DNA from: Poriferisocius sp965200775
Lineage (GTDB): Bacteria > Actinomycetota > Acidimicrobiia > Acidimicrobiales > Bin134
Length of the DNA stretch: 64,000 nucleotides
Direction: 5' to 3'
NCBI GenBank assembly: GCA_965200775.1
Contig: OZ241383.1
Location: 868,001-932,000 of the forward strand
A program made the translations under genes and the position numbers. The number at the start of each line of letters is the position of its first letter. Position 1 is the stretch's first letter. Of this stretch, positions 55,931-63,930 are shown piece by piece. Below the pieces are notes generated by a model. That model made no database searches, was not told the DNA's origin, and saw nothing but the letters and a program-made list of their open reading frames with translations.

Positions 55931-57030
55931 GCCCCGCACGGACACCGGGAAACGATGGTCCCGACCGCCTGGTGGTGCGGGAGAACCTGGCCTTGATGAG
56001 CGGCTACCACTCCCCGCAGCTCGAGGTGGCGGTGCGGTTGAACACCAACGAGTCGCCGGTGCCGCCCCCCAACGGTTGGGCCGAAGCCCTCCGAGACGAG
56101 ATAGCCGGGATCGAATGGCATCGCTACCCCGACCGGGCTGCTTCCGAGCTTAGGGCTGCACTCGCCCATCACGAGGGGGTAGTCCCCGAGCAGGTGTTCG
56201 CCGCCAACGGCTCCAACGAGGTGCTGCAATGCCTCCTTCTGGCCTACGGCGGACCGGGCCGGTCGGTTCTGACCTTCGAGCCCACCTACGCCCTCCACTC
56301 CCACATCGCCCGCCTTGCCGCCAAAGAGGCCATCGCCGGTGAGCGGGACGAAGGGTTCCGGCTCGACGCCGGCTACGCCTCGGCCATGGTGAGCGAGCAC
56401 CGCCCGGCCGTCACCTTCCTGTGCTCGCCCAACAACCCCACCGGCATGGTGGAACGCCCCGAGCTGATCGAAAGGTTGCTGGCCGACGTTACGGCCCTGC
56501 CCGGCCTACTGCTGGTGGACGAGGCCTACGGCCAGTTCAACCCCTACACCGCGGTGACGCTGGTGGACGAGAGCCGCCCCCTGGCCGTGTCCCGCACCTA
56601 CTCCAAAACGTGGTCGATGGCCGCCGCCCGGCTCGGGTATCTCGTTGCCCCGTCGTGGGTGGTGGCCGAGCTGGAAAAGGCGGCCCTGCCATACCACCTG
56701 GACGCGGTCAAGCAGGTGGCCGGCCGGTTGGCGCTGGCCTTCGACGGCGAGATGAGAGAGCGGGTGGCCGCGCTGGTAGCCGAGCGGGAGCGGCTGGTGG
56801 CCGGGCTCGACAAGCTGCCCGTGGAGCAGTGGGAATCGGGAGCCAACTTCATTTTGTTTCGGCCTCGCACCGTCCCAGGCGACGAGGTGTGGCAGCGCCT
56901 CGTGGAGCGGTCGGTGCTGGTGCGGAACTGCTCCTCCTGGCCCCGCCTGACCGGATGCCTGCGGGTTACCGTGGGAACCCCCCAAGAGAACGATGCTTTT
57001 CTGACTGCTCTGAGCGAGGTGCTGACATGA
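55927..57030 (+). CDS. hisC: Histidinol-phosphate aminotransferase
   Basis: PLP-dependent class I/II aminotransferase of 367 residues, converting imidazole-acetol phosphate to histidinol phosphate. RLNTNESPVPPP, ANGSNEVLQCLL, FLCSPNNPTGMV, LLVDEAYGQF and the Schiff-base lysine in SRTYSKTWSMAAARLGY are present, and a C-terminal LRVTVGTPQENDAFL closes the fold. The first nine residues (MSPARTPGN) derive from the third repeat copy and are not family-conserved, so a later start is conceivable. Its last 30 or so bases are duplicated beyond its stop. Confidence 0.92.
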   Translation: MSPARTPGNDGPDRLVVRENLALMSGYHSPQLEVAVRLNTNESPVPPPNGWAEALRDEIAGIEWHRYPDRAASELRAALAHHEGVVPEQVFAANGSNEVLQCLLLAYGGPGRSVLTFEPTYALHSHIARLAAKEAIAGERDEGFRLDAGYASAMVSEHRPAVTFLCSPNNPTGMVERPELIERLLADVTALPGLLLVDEAYGQFNPYTAVTLVDESRPLAVSRTYSKTWSMAAARLGYLVAPSWVVAELEKAALPYHLDAVKQVAGRLALAFDGEMRERVAALVAERERLVAGLDKLPVEQWESGANFILFRPRTVPGDEVWQRLVERSVLVRNCSSWPRLTGCLRVTVGTPQENDAFLTALSEVLT

Positions 57031-57080
57031 CAAACCGATTTACGTTTCTGACTGCTCTGAGCGAGGTGCTGACATGACAA
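56998..57080 (+). repeat. Duplication of the hisC/hisB junction (36-base repeat, 47-base period)
   Basis: The end of hisC, coding FLTALSEVLT, together with its ATGA overlap, is present twice: 56998-57033 and 57045-57080, separated by 11 bases. The second copy supplies the real hisB start at 57074. Confidence 0.95.
57027..57077 (+). CDS. Mini-ORF between hisC and hisB (16 aa)
   Basis: Starts by ATGA overlap with the hisC stop and codes MTNRFTFLTALSEVLT, so its last ten residues repeat the hisC C-terminus. It ends by ATGA overlap with hisB. It comes from the junction duplication; coding function beyond relaying ribosomes is unknown. Confidence 0.45.
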   Translation: MTNRFTFLTALSEVLT

Positions 57081-57673
57081 CCCGAACCCGGACGGCCACT
57101 TCTTCTCGGACCACAGCCGAGACCTCCATCGACATCTCCATCGACATCGACGGCGAGGGCACCGGCGTTGCCGCCACCGGCCTTCCGTTCTTCGACCACA
57201 TGTTGAGCCAGCTCGGCCGCCACGGCGGTTTCACATTACGGGTGGACGCCACCGGAGACCTGGAGATCGACGCCCACCACACCGTTGAGGACGTGGGCAT
57301 TCTGCTGGGGTCGTGTTTCGCTGAGGCGCTGGGCGACAAGGCCGGGGTGCGCCGGTTCGCGTCCATTGCCGTCCCGCTGGATGAGGCCGTGGTGGAAGCG
57401 GTGGTTGATCTTTCGGGACGGCCGTTCCTGCACTACGAGGTTGACCCTCCGGGCCAGAAGATCCTGGGCGATCCGCCGTTCGATCCCCAGCTCTGCGAGG
57501 AGTTCTGGCGGGCATTCGCCACCTCGGCTGCCCTAACCCTCCACATAACCTTAAGGCGGGGCCGCAACACTCACCACATCATTGAGGCCGGTTTCAAGGC
57601 GGTGGCTCGGGCCCTGCGCGACGCCGTCCGGGTGGAGGGCACCGCCATCCCCTCCACCAAAGGCGTTCTGTGA
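57074..57673 (+). CDS. hisB: Imidazoleglycerol-phosphate dehydratase
   Basis: Manganese-dependent dehydratase of 199 residues in histidine synthesis, monofunctional (no phosphatase domain). The metal-binding histidine motifs are visible as FFDHMLSQLGRHGGF, DAHHTVEDVGILLG and NTHHIIEAGFKAVARALRDAV. ATG at 57074 overlaps the mini-ORF stop; its own stop overlaps the hisH GTG (GTGA). Confidence 0.95.
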   Translation: MTTRTRTATSSRTTAETSIDISIDIDGEGTGVAATGLPFFDHMLSQLGRHGGFTLRVDATGDLEIDAHHTVEDVGILLGSCFAEALGDKAGVRRFASIAVPLDEAVVEAVVDLSGRPFLHYEVDPPGQKILGDPPFDPQLCEEFWRAFATSAALTLHITLRRGRNTHHIIEAGFKAVARALRDAVRVEGTAIPSTKGVL

Positions 57674-58302
57674 CCGAAACATCAACCCGGCCGCTGGTTG
57701 CAGTGTTGGACTATGGCATCGGCAACCTTCGCTCCGCCCAGAAGAGCTTGGAACGTACAGGGGCCGACGCCCGACTCACCGCCGACCCCGGCTTGATCGC
57801 CGAGGCATCTGGGGTAGTGCTGCCCGGTGTGGGGGCATTCCGCCCGTGCATGGAGGCGCTGGTCGAGACCGGTCTCGACGAACAAGCTCGCATGGCGGTG
57901 ACCGGCGGGCGACCGTTCCTCGGCATCTGTATCGGCTTGCAGCTTCTCTACGAGGGTTCCGAGGAGGCACCGGGAACCCGGGGCCTCGGCATCCTGCCCG
58001 GGGAGGTGCGCCTGCTGGCCGGCGACGTGAAACGGCCCCAGATGCAGTGGAACCGCCTGGCGGTACGGGCTGAGAGCCCCATGCTCGACGGCCTGGACGG
58101 GGCCTGGGTTTACTTCGTCCACTCCTTTGCCGCGCCGATGGCCGGGAACGTGGCTGCCACCTGCGACTACGGGGGCCCGGTGGCCGCCGCCGTGGTTGAC
58201 GGCAACGTGTGGGCCACCCAGTTCCACCCCGAGAAGTCGGCCCGGCCCGGCCTCCTACTGCTGGAGAACTTCGTGAACCAGGCCCGGGCCGCGGCGGGGT
58301 AG
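57670..58302 (+). CDS. hisH: Imidazole glycerol phosphate synthase glutamine amidotransferase subunit
   Basis: Class I glutaminase subunit of 210 residues that supplies ammonia to HisF. LDYGIGNLRSAQKSLER, VLPGVGAFRPCMEAL, the nucleophile elbow GICIGLQLLYEGSEE with its cysteine, and the FHPEKS His/Glu pair are present. GTG start overlaps hisB by four bases. Its stop TAG is followed at once by the hisA ATG. Confidence 0.94.
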   Translation: MTETSTRPLVAVLDYGIGNLRSAQKSLERTGADARLTADPGLIAEASGVVLPGVGAFRPCMEALVETGLDEQARMAVTGGRPFLGICIGLQLLYEGSEEAPGTRGLGILPGEVRLLAGDVKRPQMQWNRLAVRAESPMLDGLDGAWVYFVHSFAAPMAGNVAATCDYGGPVAAAVVDGNVWATQFHPEKSARPGLLLLENFVNQARAAAG

Positions 58303-59028
58303 ATGCAGTTCTATCCCGCCATCGACCTTCGGGGCGGCCGCTGCGTGCGGCTCTACCAGGGGTCGTACGACGCCGAAACCACCTACAGCGACGACCCGGT
58401 TGGGCAGGCCCGGCAGTTCACCCACGCCGGCGCCTCGTGGCTCCACGTAGTGGACCTCGACGCTGCTCGCACCGGTGAGCCGGTGAACCTGGCGGTGATC
58501 GAAGCCATTGCCGCCGCCGTGGACATACCGGTGCAGACCGGTGGCGGGGTTCGCAGCCGGGACGCCGCCGCGGCCCTGGCCGACGCCGGAGTGCAACGGG
58601 TGGTGATCGGCACCGCCGCGGTGGAGAACCCCGGCCTGGTGGAGCAGGTGTCCTCGGTTCAGCCGGTGGCCGTGGGGCTGGACGCCCGAGGCCGGGAGGT
58701 GGCCACCCACGGGTGGGAGCGAGGCGGTGGCGGGGACCTGCTGGAGCTGGCTGCGGCCTTCGAGTCGTCCGGGGCCGAAGCTGTGGTGGTCACCGAGATC
58801 AGCCGGGACGGAACCATGACAGGACCCGACACCACCGGGCTGGCTGAGGTGCTAGCCGCCACCGGCCTGGCGGTGATCGCATCCGGCGGGGTGGCGTCGC
58901 TCGACGACCTGGCCGCGCTGGCCGCCATCGGCGACCGCCACCGCAGGCTGTCCGGGGTGATCGTGGGGCGAGCCCTATACGAGGGCCAGTTCTCGGTTGA
59001 GGAGGCCCTGGAGGTGCTGAGCCCATGA
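58303..59028 (+). CDS. hisA: Phosphoribosyl isomerase HisA (possibly PriA)
   Basis: A 241-residue TIM-barrel isomerase that opens the ProFAR ribose ring. FYPAIDLRGGRCVRLYQG, LHVVDLDAARTGEPVN, QTGGGVRS and VVTEISRDGTMTGPD carry the two catalytic aspartates and phosphate loops. Many actinobacteria use a dual-function HisA/TrpF (PriA); here a separate trpF begins at 63931, so HisA alone is more likely. Stop overlaps the hisF ATG. Confidence 0.93.
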   Translation: MQFYPAIDLRGGRCVRLYQGSYDAETTYSDDPVGQARQFTHAGASWLHVVDLDAARTGEPVNLAVIEAIAAAVDIPVQTGGGVRSRDAAAALADAGVQRVVIGTAAVENPGLVEQVSSVQPVAVGLDARGREVATHGWERGGGGDLLELAAAFESSGAEAVVVTEISRDGTMTGPDTTGLAEVLAATGLAVIASGGVASLDDLAALAAIGDRHRRLSGVIVGRALYEGQFSVEEALEVLSP

Positions 59029-59843
59029 GCACCACGACGCCGGCAGCCGGCCCGTTTGCGAGCAACGCACGGGTCATCCCCTGCCTCGACGTTGACGCCG
59101 GTCGCGTGGTGAAGGGCGTCAACTTCGTGGACCTCACCGACGCCGGCGATCCGGTGGAGCTGGCTGCTCGCTACGACCAGCAGGGGGCCGACGAGGTGGT
59201 GTTCCTCGACATCACGGCGTCGTCCGACCGGAGGGACACCACCGTGGAGCTGGTGAGCCGCACCGCCGAGGAGGTGTTCATCCCTTTCACCATCGGAGGG
59301 GGCATTCGCACCATGGACGACGCCCGCCTCCTGCTGCGTGCCGGAGCCGACAAGGTGTCGGTGAACACAGCGGCGGTGAACCGACCCGAGCTGGTGGCCG
59401 AGATCGCAGGCGAGTTCGGCAGCCAGTGCGCTGTGGCTTCCATTGACGCCCGCCGCACCCCCCGGAGCACCCGGAGCGGCTCCTTCTCGTTCGAGGTGTT
59501 CACCCACGGGGGCCGCAACCCCACCGGTATCGACGCCATCGAGTACGCCATCCGGGTGGTTGATCTGGGCGCGGGGGAGATCCTGTTGACCTCCATGGAC
59601 CGCGACGGCACCCGAGACGGGTTCGACCTGGAGCTGACCCGAGCGGTGGTGAACGCGGTGAACGTTCCGGTGATCGCCAGCGGAGGAGTGGGCACCTTGG
59701 ATCACCTGGTCGAGGGGGTGGTGGAGGGCGGAGCCGACGCGGTGTTGGCCGCCTCGATCTTCCACTTCGGTGAGCACACCGTAGCCGAGGCCAAGGACCG
59801 CATGGCCGCAGCCGGCATCCCCATCCGCCCTGCCAACGCCTGA
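59025..59843 (+). CDS. hisF: Imidazole glycerol phosphate synthase cyclase subunit
   Basis: TIM-barrel cyclase of 272 residues that works with HisH. RVIPCLDVDAGRVVKGVNFVDL, EVVFLDITASSDRRDT, FTIGGGIRTMDDARLLLRAGADKVSVNTAAV and LLTSMDRDGTRDGFDLEL are diagnostic, with both catalytic aspartates. The usual first residues are preceded by a short extra N-terminus (MSTTTPAAGPFASNA). Last gene of the main his run; hisG, hisE and hisN are not in the window. Confidence 0.95.
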   Translation: MSTTTPAAGPFASNARVIPCLDVDAGRVVKGVNFVDLTDAGDPVELAARYDQQGADEVVFLDITASSDRRDTTVELVSRTAEEVFIPFTIGGGIRTMDDARLLLRAGADKVSVNTAAVNRPELVAEIAGEFGSQCAVASIDARRTPRSTRSGSFSFEVFTHGGRNPTGIDAIEYAIRVVDLGAGEILLTSMDRDGTRDGFDLELTRAVVNAVNVPVIASGGVGTLDHLVEGVVEGGADAVLAASIFHFGEHTVAEAKDRMAAAGIPIRPANA

Positions 59844-59912
59844 TTGATACCCCTGGTCGCCGGTTCGGACCTGGACTGTTTCCCATAGTCCGATTGGCAG
59901 CCCCGCGATAGC

Positions 59913-60617
59913 TCAGAACCGGGCTAGGAACTCGTCCAGAAGGTCGTTGAGCTTGGCGGTGCGCCCCACCAGGAAGTGATCGGCCCCCCCGACGGGGTGA
60001 ACCTCGGCGTTGAGCCAGCCTGCGGTGGCCGACCGGGCCTGGTCGGGCGGGTTGAACTGATCCCGCTCCGGCACCGCCAACCACTTGGGCCGGGGATCGT
60101 GAGCGGCCCGGAACCGCCCGGAGTCGAGCATCCGCAACGGCGGGGCCACCAGGAACCAGCCCGCCAGCTCCGGGGCGTCGCAGGTCAACGACAGGTCGGC
60201 ACCGAACGACCAGCCGGCCAGGATCAACGAGCCGCCGTCGTGGTCGAGGCCGGCCATGGCCGCCACCGCGGCCCGCACGTCGAGCTGCTCGCCCTCACCG
60301 AAGTCGTGCTCGCCCTCGGAATTCCCCACCCCCCGGAAGTTGAACCGCAGCACGGCGCAACCACCAACGTGATCCTTGGGCTCAGCCTGACCCTCAACTT
60401 CACCCTGATGGTTGAGCCCGGACCGTCCACCCGGTCCGGTCAGATGCTTGAACAGGGTCGAAACCACCAGCGACTGCATGTTCCCCCCGTGCTGGGGGTG
60501 CGGGTGGGCGATCACCACCCTGGCCCTGGGTCGGTCGGGCACCACCCACTCAGCCTCAAGGGTGAGGCCGTCGTCGGTTTTCAGCGTGGTCGGGGCCGGT
60601 TTCAAGTCGCTTGACAT
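59913..60617 (-). CDS. Alpha/beta hydrolase with an inserted charged loop
   Basis: A 234-residue hydrolase of the short prolyl-oligopeptidase/dienelactone-like type. RARVVIAHPHPQHGGNMQSLVVSTLFKHL, CAVLRFNFRGVGNSEGEHD and the nucleophile elbow GWSFGAD with serine are clear, and GGADHFLVGR holds the histidine. Between the first helix and CAVLRF there is an unusual insert of about 25 residues (GPGGRSGLNHQGEVEGQAEP and on). Convergent with hisF and divergent from the GroES-like gene, with 27 bases between the starts. Confidence 0.82.
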   Translation of the reverse strand: MSSDLKPAPTTLKTDDGLTLEAEWVVPDRPRARVVIAHPHPQHGGNMQSLVVSTLFKHLTGPGGRSGLNHQGEVEGQAEPKDHVGGCAVLRFNFRGVGNSEGEHDFGEGEQLDVRAAVAAMAGLDHDGGSLILAGWSFGADLSLTCDAPELAGWFLVAPPLRMLDSGRFRAAHDPRPKWLAVPERDQFNPPDQARSATAGWLNAEVHPVGGADHFLVGRTAKLNDLLDEFLARF

Positions 60618-60644
60618 CCCTCGGCACAGTAGCGTTGCCGGTTC

Positions 60645-61001
60645 ATGGCCAGCGCAGCAAACCCCGCCAGCAAGGTCGCGCCCGCCGACAAGCTCCCCAT
60701 CAAGATGCTTAACGACCGCATCCTGGTGCAGCTCGACGTACCCGAGGGCGAGCGGCGTTCCACCGGTGGCATCCTCATCCCCGCCACCGCTCAGGTGGGC
60801 AAGCGGCTGGCCTGGGCCGAGGCCATAGCGGTGGGGCCCAACGTCCGCACCGTCGAGGCTGGCGACCAGGTGCTTTTCAACCCCGAGGACCGCTACGAGG
60901 TGGAGGTTAGGGGCGCCGACTACCTCATCCTGCGGGAGCGGGACATCCACGCCGTGGCCGCTCCCCGCCTCGATGAGGGCAGCACCGGGCTGTACCTCTG
61001 A
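60645..61001 (+). CDS. GroES-like co-chaperonin protein
   Basis: A 118-residue protein of the Cpn10 fold. IKMLNDRILVQLDVPEGERRSTGGILIPATA contains the mobile-loop region (GERRSTGGIL), and VGPNVRTVEAGDQVLFNPEDRYEVEV and YLILRERDIHAV close the fold. No groEL follows, and the N-terminal 18 residues and C-terminal tail are extra, so it may be a second, specialised GroES rather than the main one. Confidence 0.82.
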   Translation: MASAANPASKVAPADKLPIKMLNDRILVQLDVPEGERRSTGGILIPATAQVGKRLAWAEAIAVGPNVRTVEAGDQVLFNPEDRYEVEVRGADYLILRERDIHAVAAPRLDEGSTGLYL

Positions 61002-61102
61002 CCTGGCTCTCCCGCCGCCGCCGGCCACACCAAGGGCGCCAAACCATGGGCCTGGCGGCAAATGGCACCGGGGAAGCGGCCCACTGATCCTACGATGGGA
61101 CC

Positions 61103-61471
61103 ATGCCGGCAACGACGCCCATAGATTTCAACCCCTCTGTGCTCGACGAGGTGGCGTTCAACTCCGACGGGCTCGTTCCAGCCGTCGTCCAGGAGCACGA
61201 GGGGGGCAGGGTTCTGATGATGGCCTGGATGAACCGGGAGTCGCTGGAGCGCACCCTGGCCACCGGGCGCACCTGGTTCTGGAGCCGGTCCCGCCAGGAG
61301 TACTGGTGTAAGGGGGAGACCTCCGGCGACCGCCAGTACGTGCGTGAGGCCTACTACGACTGCGACGGCGACACCCTGCTCTTCAAGGTGGAGCAGGAGG
61401 GCCGGGGGGCGTGCCACACCGGGGAGTACTCCTGTTTCTTCCTGTCGTTCGGCGAGCCGAAATCCTCGTGA
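61103..61471 (+). CDS. hisI: Phosphoribosyl-AMP cyclohydrolase
   Basis: Third-step histidine enzyme of 122 residues, monofunctional (no HisE domain). Metal and active-site motifs VPAVVQEHEGGRVLMMAWMN, TWFWSRSRQEYWCKGETSG, YYDCDGDTLLFKV and GACHTGEYSCFF show the expected cysteines and histidine. Separated from the main his run by two genes; its stop overlaps the trpE GTG. Confidence 0.95.
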   Translation: MPATTPIDFNPSVLDEVAFNSDGLVPAVVQEHEGGRVLMMAWMNRESLERTLATGRTWFWSRSRQEYWCKGETSGDRQYVREAYYDCDGDTLLFKVEQEGRGACHTGEYSCFFLSFGEPKSS

Positions 61472-62973
61472 TCCGACCGGATCGCCGCCAGTTCCACCAG
61501 CTCGCCGCCCAATGGGCGGTGGTGCCCGTCTGGCGGGAGCTGGTCGCCGATCTCACCACCCCGGTGGCCGCTTTCGCTCGCACCGTCGGCTCCGAGCCGG
61601 GGTTCCTGCTGGAGTCGGTTGAGCACGGCGAGCGTTGGAGCCGTTACTCCTTCATCGGACGACGCCCGCTGGCCACCCTGGTGGCTCGGGGTCGCCAGGT
61701 GAGGGTTACCGGGGAGCTCCCCGACGGGACCCCGCTCGACCAGGGGATACTGGCCGCGGTGGAGCACATCCTGGGCCTGTGGCGCTCGCCGGTGATGGAC
61801 GAGCTGCCCCCGCTGCACGGCGGCCTCATGGGCTATCTGGGTTACGACGTGGTCCGGGAGGTGGAGCATCTCCCCAACGTGCCGACCGACGACCAGGGCC
61901 TGCCCGACGCGGTGATGTCGGTGATTGGGGAGCTCGCCGTGTTCGACCACTGGCGCCAGCGCGTGAGTCTCATCGAGAACGTGATCATCCCCCCCGGCGC
62001 GTCACCCGACGAGATCAATGCAGCCTACGACCGGGCTTTGGCGGCACTCGAGCAGCTTGCCGCTGACGGGGCCCGTCCCATGGACGAGCCGCTGCTGGAG
62101 CCCCCCCAACCCGACGAGGAGCTGCCCGAAACGGTGTCCAGCATGGGAGCGCAGAGCTACTGCGAAGCGGTGGAAGTGGCCAAGGAGCACATCTTCGCTG
62201 GTGACATCTTCCAGGTGGTGCTTGCCCAGCGCTACGACTTCGACCTGGGGGCCGAACCGTTCGACGTGTACCGGGCGCTGCGCCAGGTGAACCCCAGCCC
62301 GTACATGTACTTCGTGCAGTTGCCAGAGGTGTCGCTGGTGGGGTGCTCGCCCGAGCCCATGGTGCAGCTCCTCGACGGGCGGGTGGTGTCCCGGCCCATC
62401 GCCGGCACCCGCCGCCGGGGCCGCACCGCCGCAGAGGACCGCAGGATGGCAGCCGAACTTTCCGAGCACCCCAAGGAGATCGCCGAGCACATCATGTTGC
62501 TCGACCTGGCCCGCAACGACGTGGGCAGGGTGGTTACCTTCGGCACCGAGACGGTGGACGAGATGATGACGTTGGAGCGGTACAGCCACGTCATGCATCT
62601 CACTTCGCAGGTGTCGGGCGAGCTGGCCCCCGGCCGCACCCCGGTGGACGTGCTGCGGGCCACCCTCCCGGCGGGCACGGTGTCGGGAGCCCCCAAGGTG
62701 CGGGCCATGGAGATCATCGACGACTTGGAGCCTGTCAAGAGAGGCCCCTACGCCGGAGTGGTGGGCTACCTCGACTTCTCGGGCAACATCGACACCGCCA
62801 TCGCCATCCGCACCATGGTCATCCGGGGGGGCAGGGCCTCGGTGCAGGCCGGTGCCGGGATCGTGGCCAACAGCATCCCCGACCAGGAAGACCTGGAGTG
62901 TCGAAACAAGGCTCGGGCCTTGCTGGCTGCGGTGCCGGTGGCTCGACGGATGAGCCGGAGCCGGAGCAAATGA
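61468..62973 (+). CDS. trpE: Anthranilate synthase component I
   Basis: Chorismate-using enzyme of 501 residues that opens tryptophan synthesis together with a TrpG amidotransferase (not in the window). The N-terminal lid has GFLLESVEHGERWSRYSFIG (feedback-binding region), and the C-terminal core has NPSPYMYFVQLPEVSLVGCSPEPMV, RPIAGTRRRG, LLDLARNDVGRV, GTVSGAPKVRAMEIID and QAGAGIVANSIPDQE. GTG start overlapping hisI by four bases. Confidence 0.95.
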   Translation: MIRPDRRQFHQLAAQWAVVPVWRELVADLTTPVAAFARTVGSEPGFLLESVEHGERWSRYSFIGRRPLATLVARGRQVRVTGELPDGTPLDQGILAAVEHILGLWRSPVMDELPPLHGGLMGYLGYDVVREVEHLPNVPTDDQGLPDAVMSVIGELAVFDHWRQRVSLIENVIIPPGASPDEINAAYDRALAALEQLAADGARPMDEPLLEPPQPDEELPETVSSMGAQSYCEAVEVAKEHIFAGDIFQVVLAQRYDFDLGAEPFDVYRALRQVNPSPYMYFVQLPEVSLVGCSPEPMVQLLDGRVVSRPIAGTRRRGRTAAEDRRMAAELSEHPKEIAEHIMLLDLARNDVGRVVTFGTETVDEMMTLERYSHVMHLTSQVSGELAPGRTPVDVLRATLPAGTVSGAPKVRAMEIIDDLEPVKRGPYAGVVGYLDFSGNIDTAIAIRTMVIRGGRASVQAGAGIVANSIPDQEDLECRNKARALLAAVPVARRMSRSRSK

Positions 62974-63821
62974 CCGGGGCGGTTGATCTGGGTGTGACGG
63001 TGGGGGCCTGCGCCGTTGACCGTTCGGTGCTGTCGGTGGACGGTCCCGACGCCGAGGAGTTCCTTCAGGGCCAGCTCAGCCAGGACATCGCCGCCTTGTC
63101 GGTGGGTCGGTCGGCTTGGTCGTTGATCTTGCAACCCCAGGGGCGCGTCGACGCCTTCGTGCGGGTAACCCGGACGGCCTCCGACCGGTTCATCCTCGAC
63201 ACCGATGGCCCGGCCGACCCGGTGGCGGCCCGGCTCAAGCGGTTCATGCTCCGCACCGATGTAGCGGTGGAGCCCCTCGACTGGCGGTGCATAGCGGTGA
63301 GGGGCCCGGGGGCCGGCGATGTGGCGGTGTCAGGGGAGGTCATCGGCCCGGTTCCCACAGGAGGAATCGACGTGCTCGGCCCCGACCCCCACGTTCCTCC
63401 CGACATACTGTTGGTGGAGCCCGAGGTGCTGGAGGTCCACCGGATCAGAGCGGGGTTCCCGAAGATGGGGGTGGACATCGACGAGCGCACCATCCCCGCC
63501 GAGGCCGAGGTGGTGCCGTGGACGGTGAGCTTTACCAAGGGGTGTTACACCGGCCAGGAGCTGGTGGCCCGGATGGACTCCCGGGACAGCAGAGCGCCTC
63601 GTTACCTGCGGTTGGTCACGGTGCCGGGCAGGGTGCCATTGGCCGGCGGCGAGGCGATTGCCACCCTCGACGGTGCCGAGGTGGGGGCCGTCACCAGCGC
63701 GGCGTGGGACGCAGCCACAGGTTCCACCGTGGCCTTGGGCTACGTCAGGCGGTCGGTGGAGGTGCCCGCCGTGGTGCAGGTGAGCGGCACCGAAGCCCAC
63801 ACCGTCGCCGTACACCGGTGA
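62970..63821 (+). CDS. ygfZ: Folate-binding protein YgfZ
   Basis: A 283-residue protein of the YgfZ/GcvT-like family, which uses folate to support iron-sulfur protein upkeep. The family signature K-G-C-Y-T-G-Q-E is present (FTKGCYTGQELVARM), with FLQGQLSQDIAAL near the start. ATG overlaps the trpE stop by four bases. Its place between trpE and trpF is unrelated to tryptophan synthesis and may reflect shared expression only. Confidence 0.9.
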   Translation: MTGAVDLGVTVGACAVDRSVLSVDGPDAEEFLQGQLSQDIAALSVGRSAWSLILQPQGRVDAFVRVTRTASDRFILDTDGPADPVAARLKRFMLRTDVAVEPLDWRCIAVRGPGAGDVAVSGEVIGPVPTGGIDVLGPDPHVPPDILLVEPEVLEVHRIRAGFPKMGVDIDERTIPAEAEVVPWTVSFTKGCYTGQELVARMDSRDSRAPRYLRLVTVPGRVPLAGGEAIATLDGAEVGAVTSAAWDAATGSTVALGYVRRSVEVPAVVQVSGTEAHTVAVHR

Positions 63822-63930
63822 TCTGCCCGCAATCCCGGTTCGGCCAAGGGTCGCCCGCCGGCTGCTGCGGCCCACCGTTGATCGCCTCCGAACCCCGGTT
63901 GGAGAGCGGGCAGCCGGTAGCTTGGAACCA

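Larger units (their letters stand above)
55840..55953 (+). repeat. Three 38-base tandem repeats spanning the hisD/hisC junction
   Basis: Copies start at 55840, 55878 and 55916 and appear identical over 38 bases. Each carries the sequence GTCCATGAGCC, in which the stop TGA of one frame and an ATG overlap. The first copy holds the hisD stop, the third the hisC start. As 38 is two more than a multiple of three, each ATG opens a frame that ends at the next copy's TGA. Confidence 0.95.

Noticed and set aside
55840..55953. CRISPR array at the his junction
   Set aside because: The 38-base units are directly adjacent with no spacers, and they contain gene ends.
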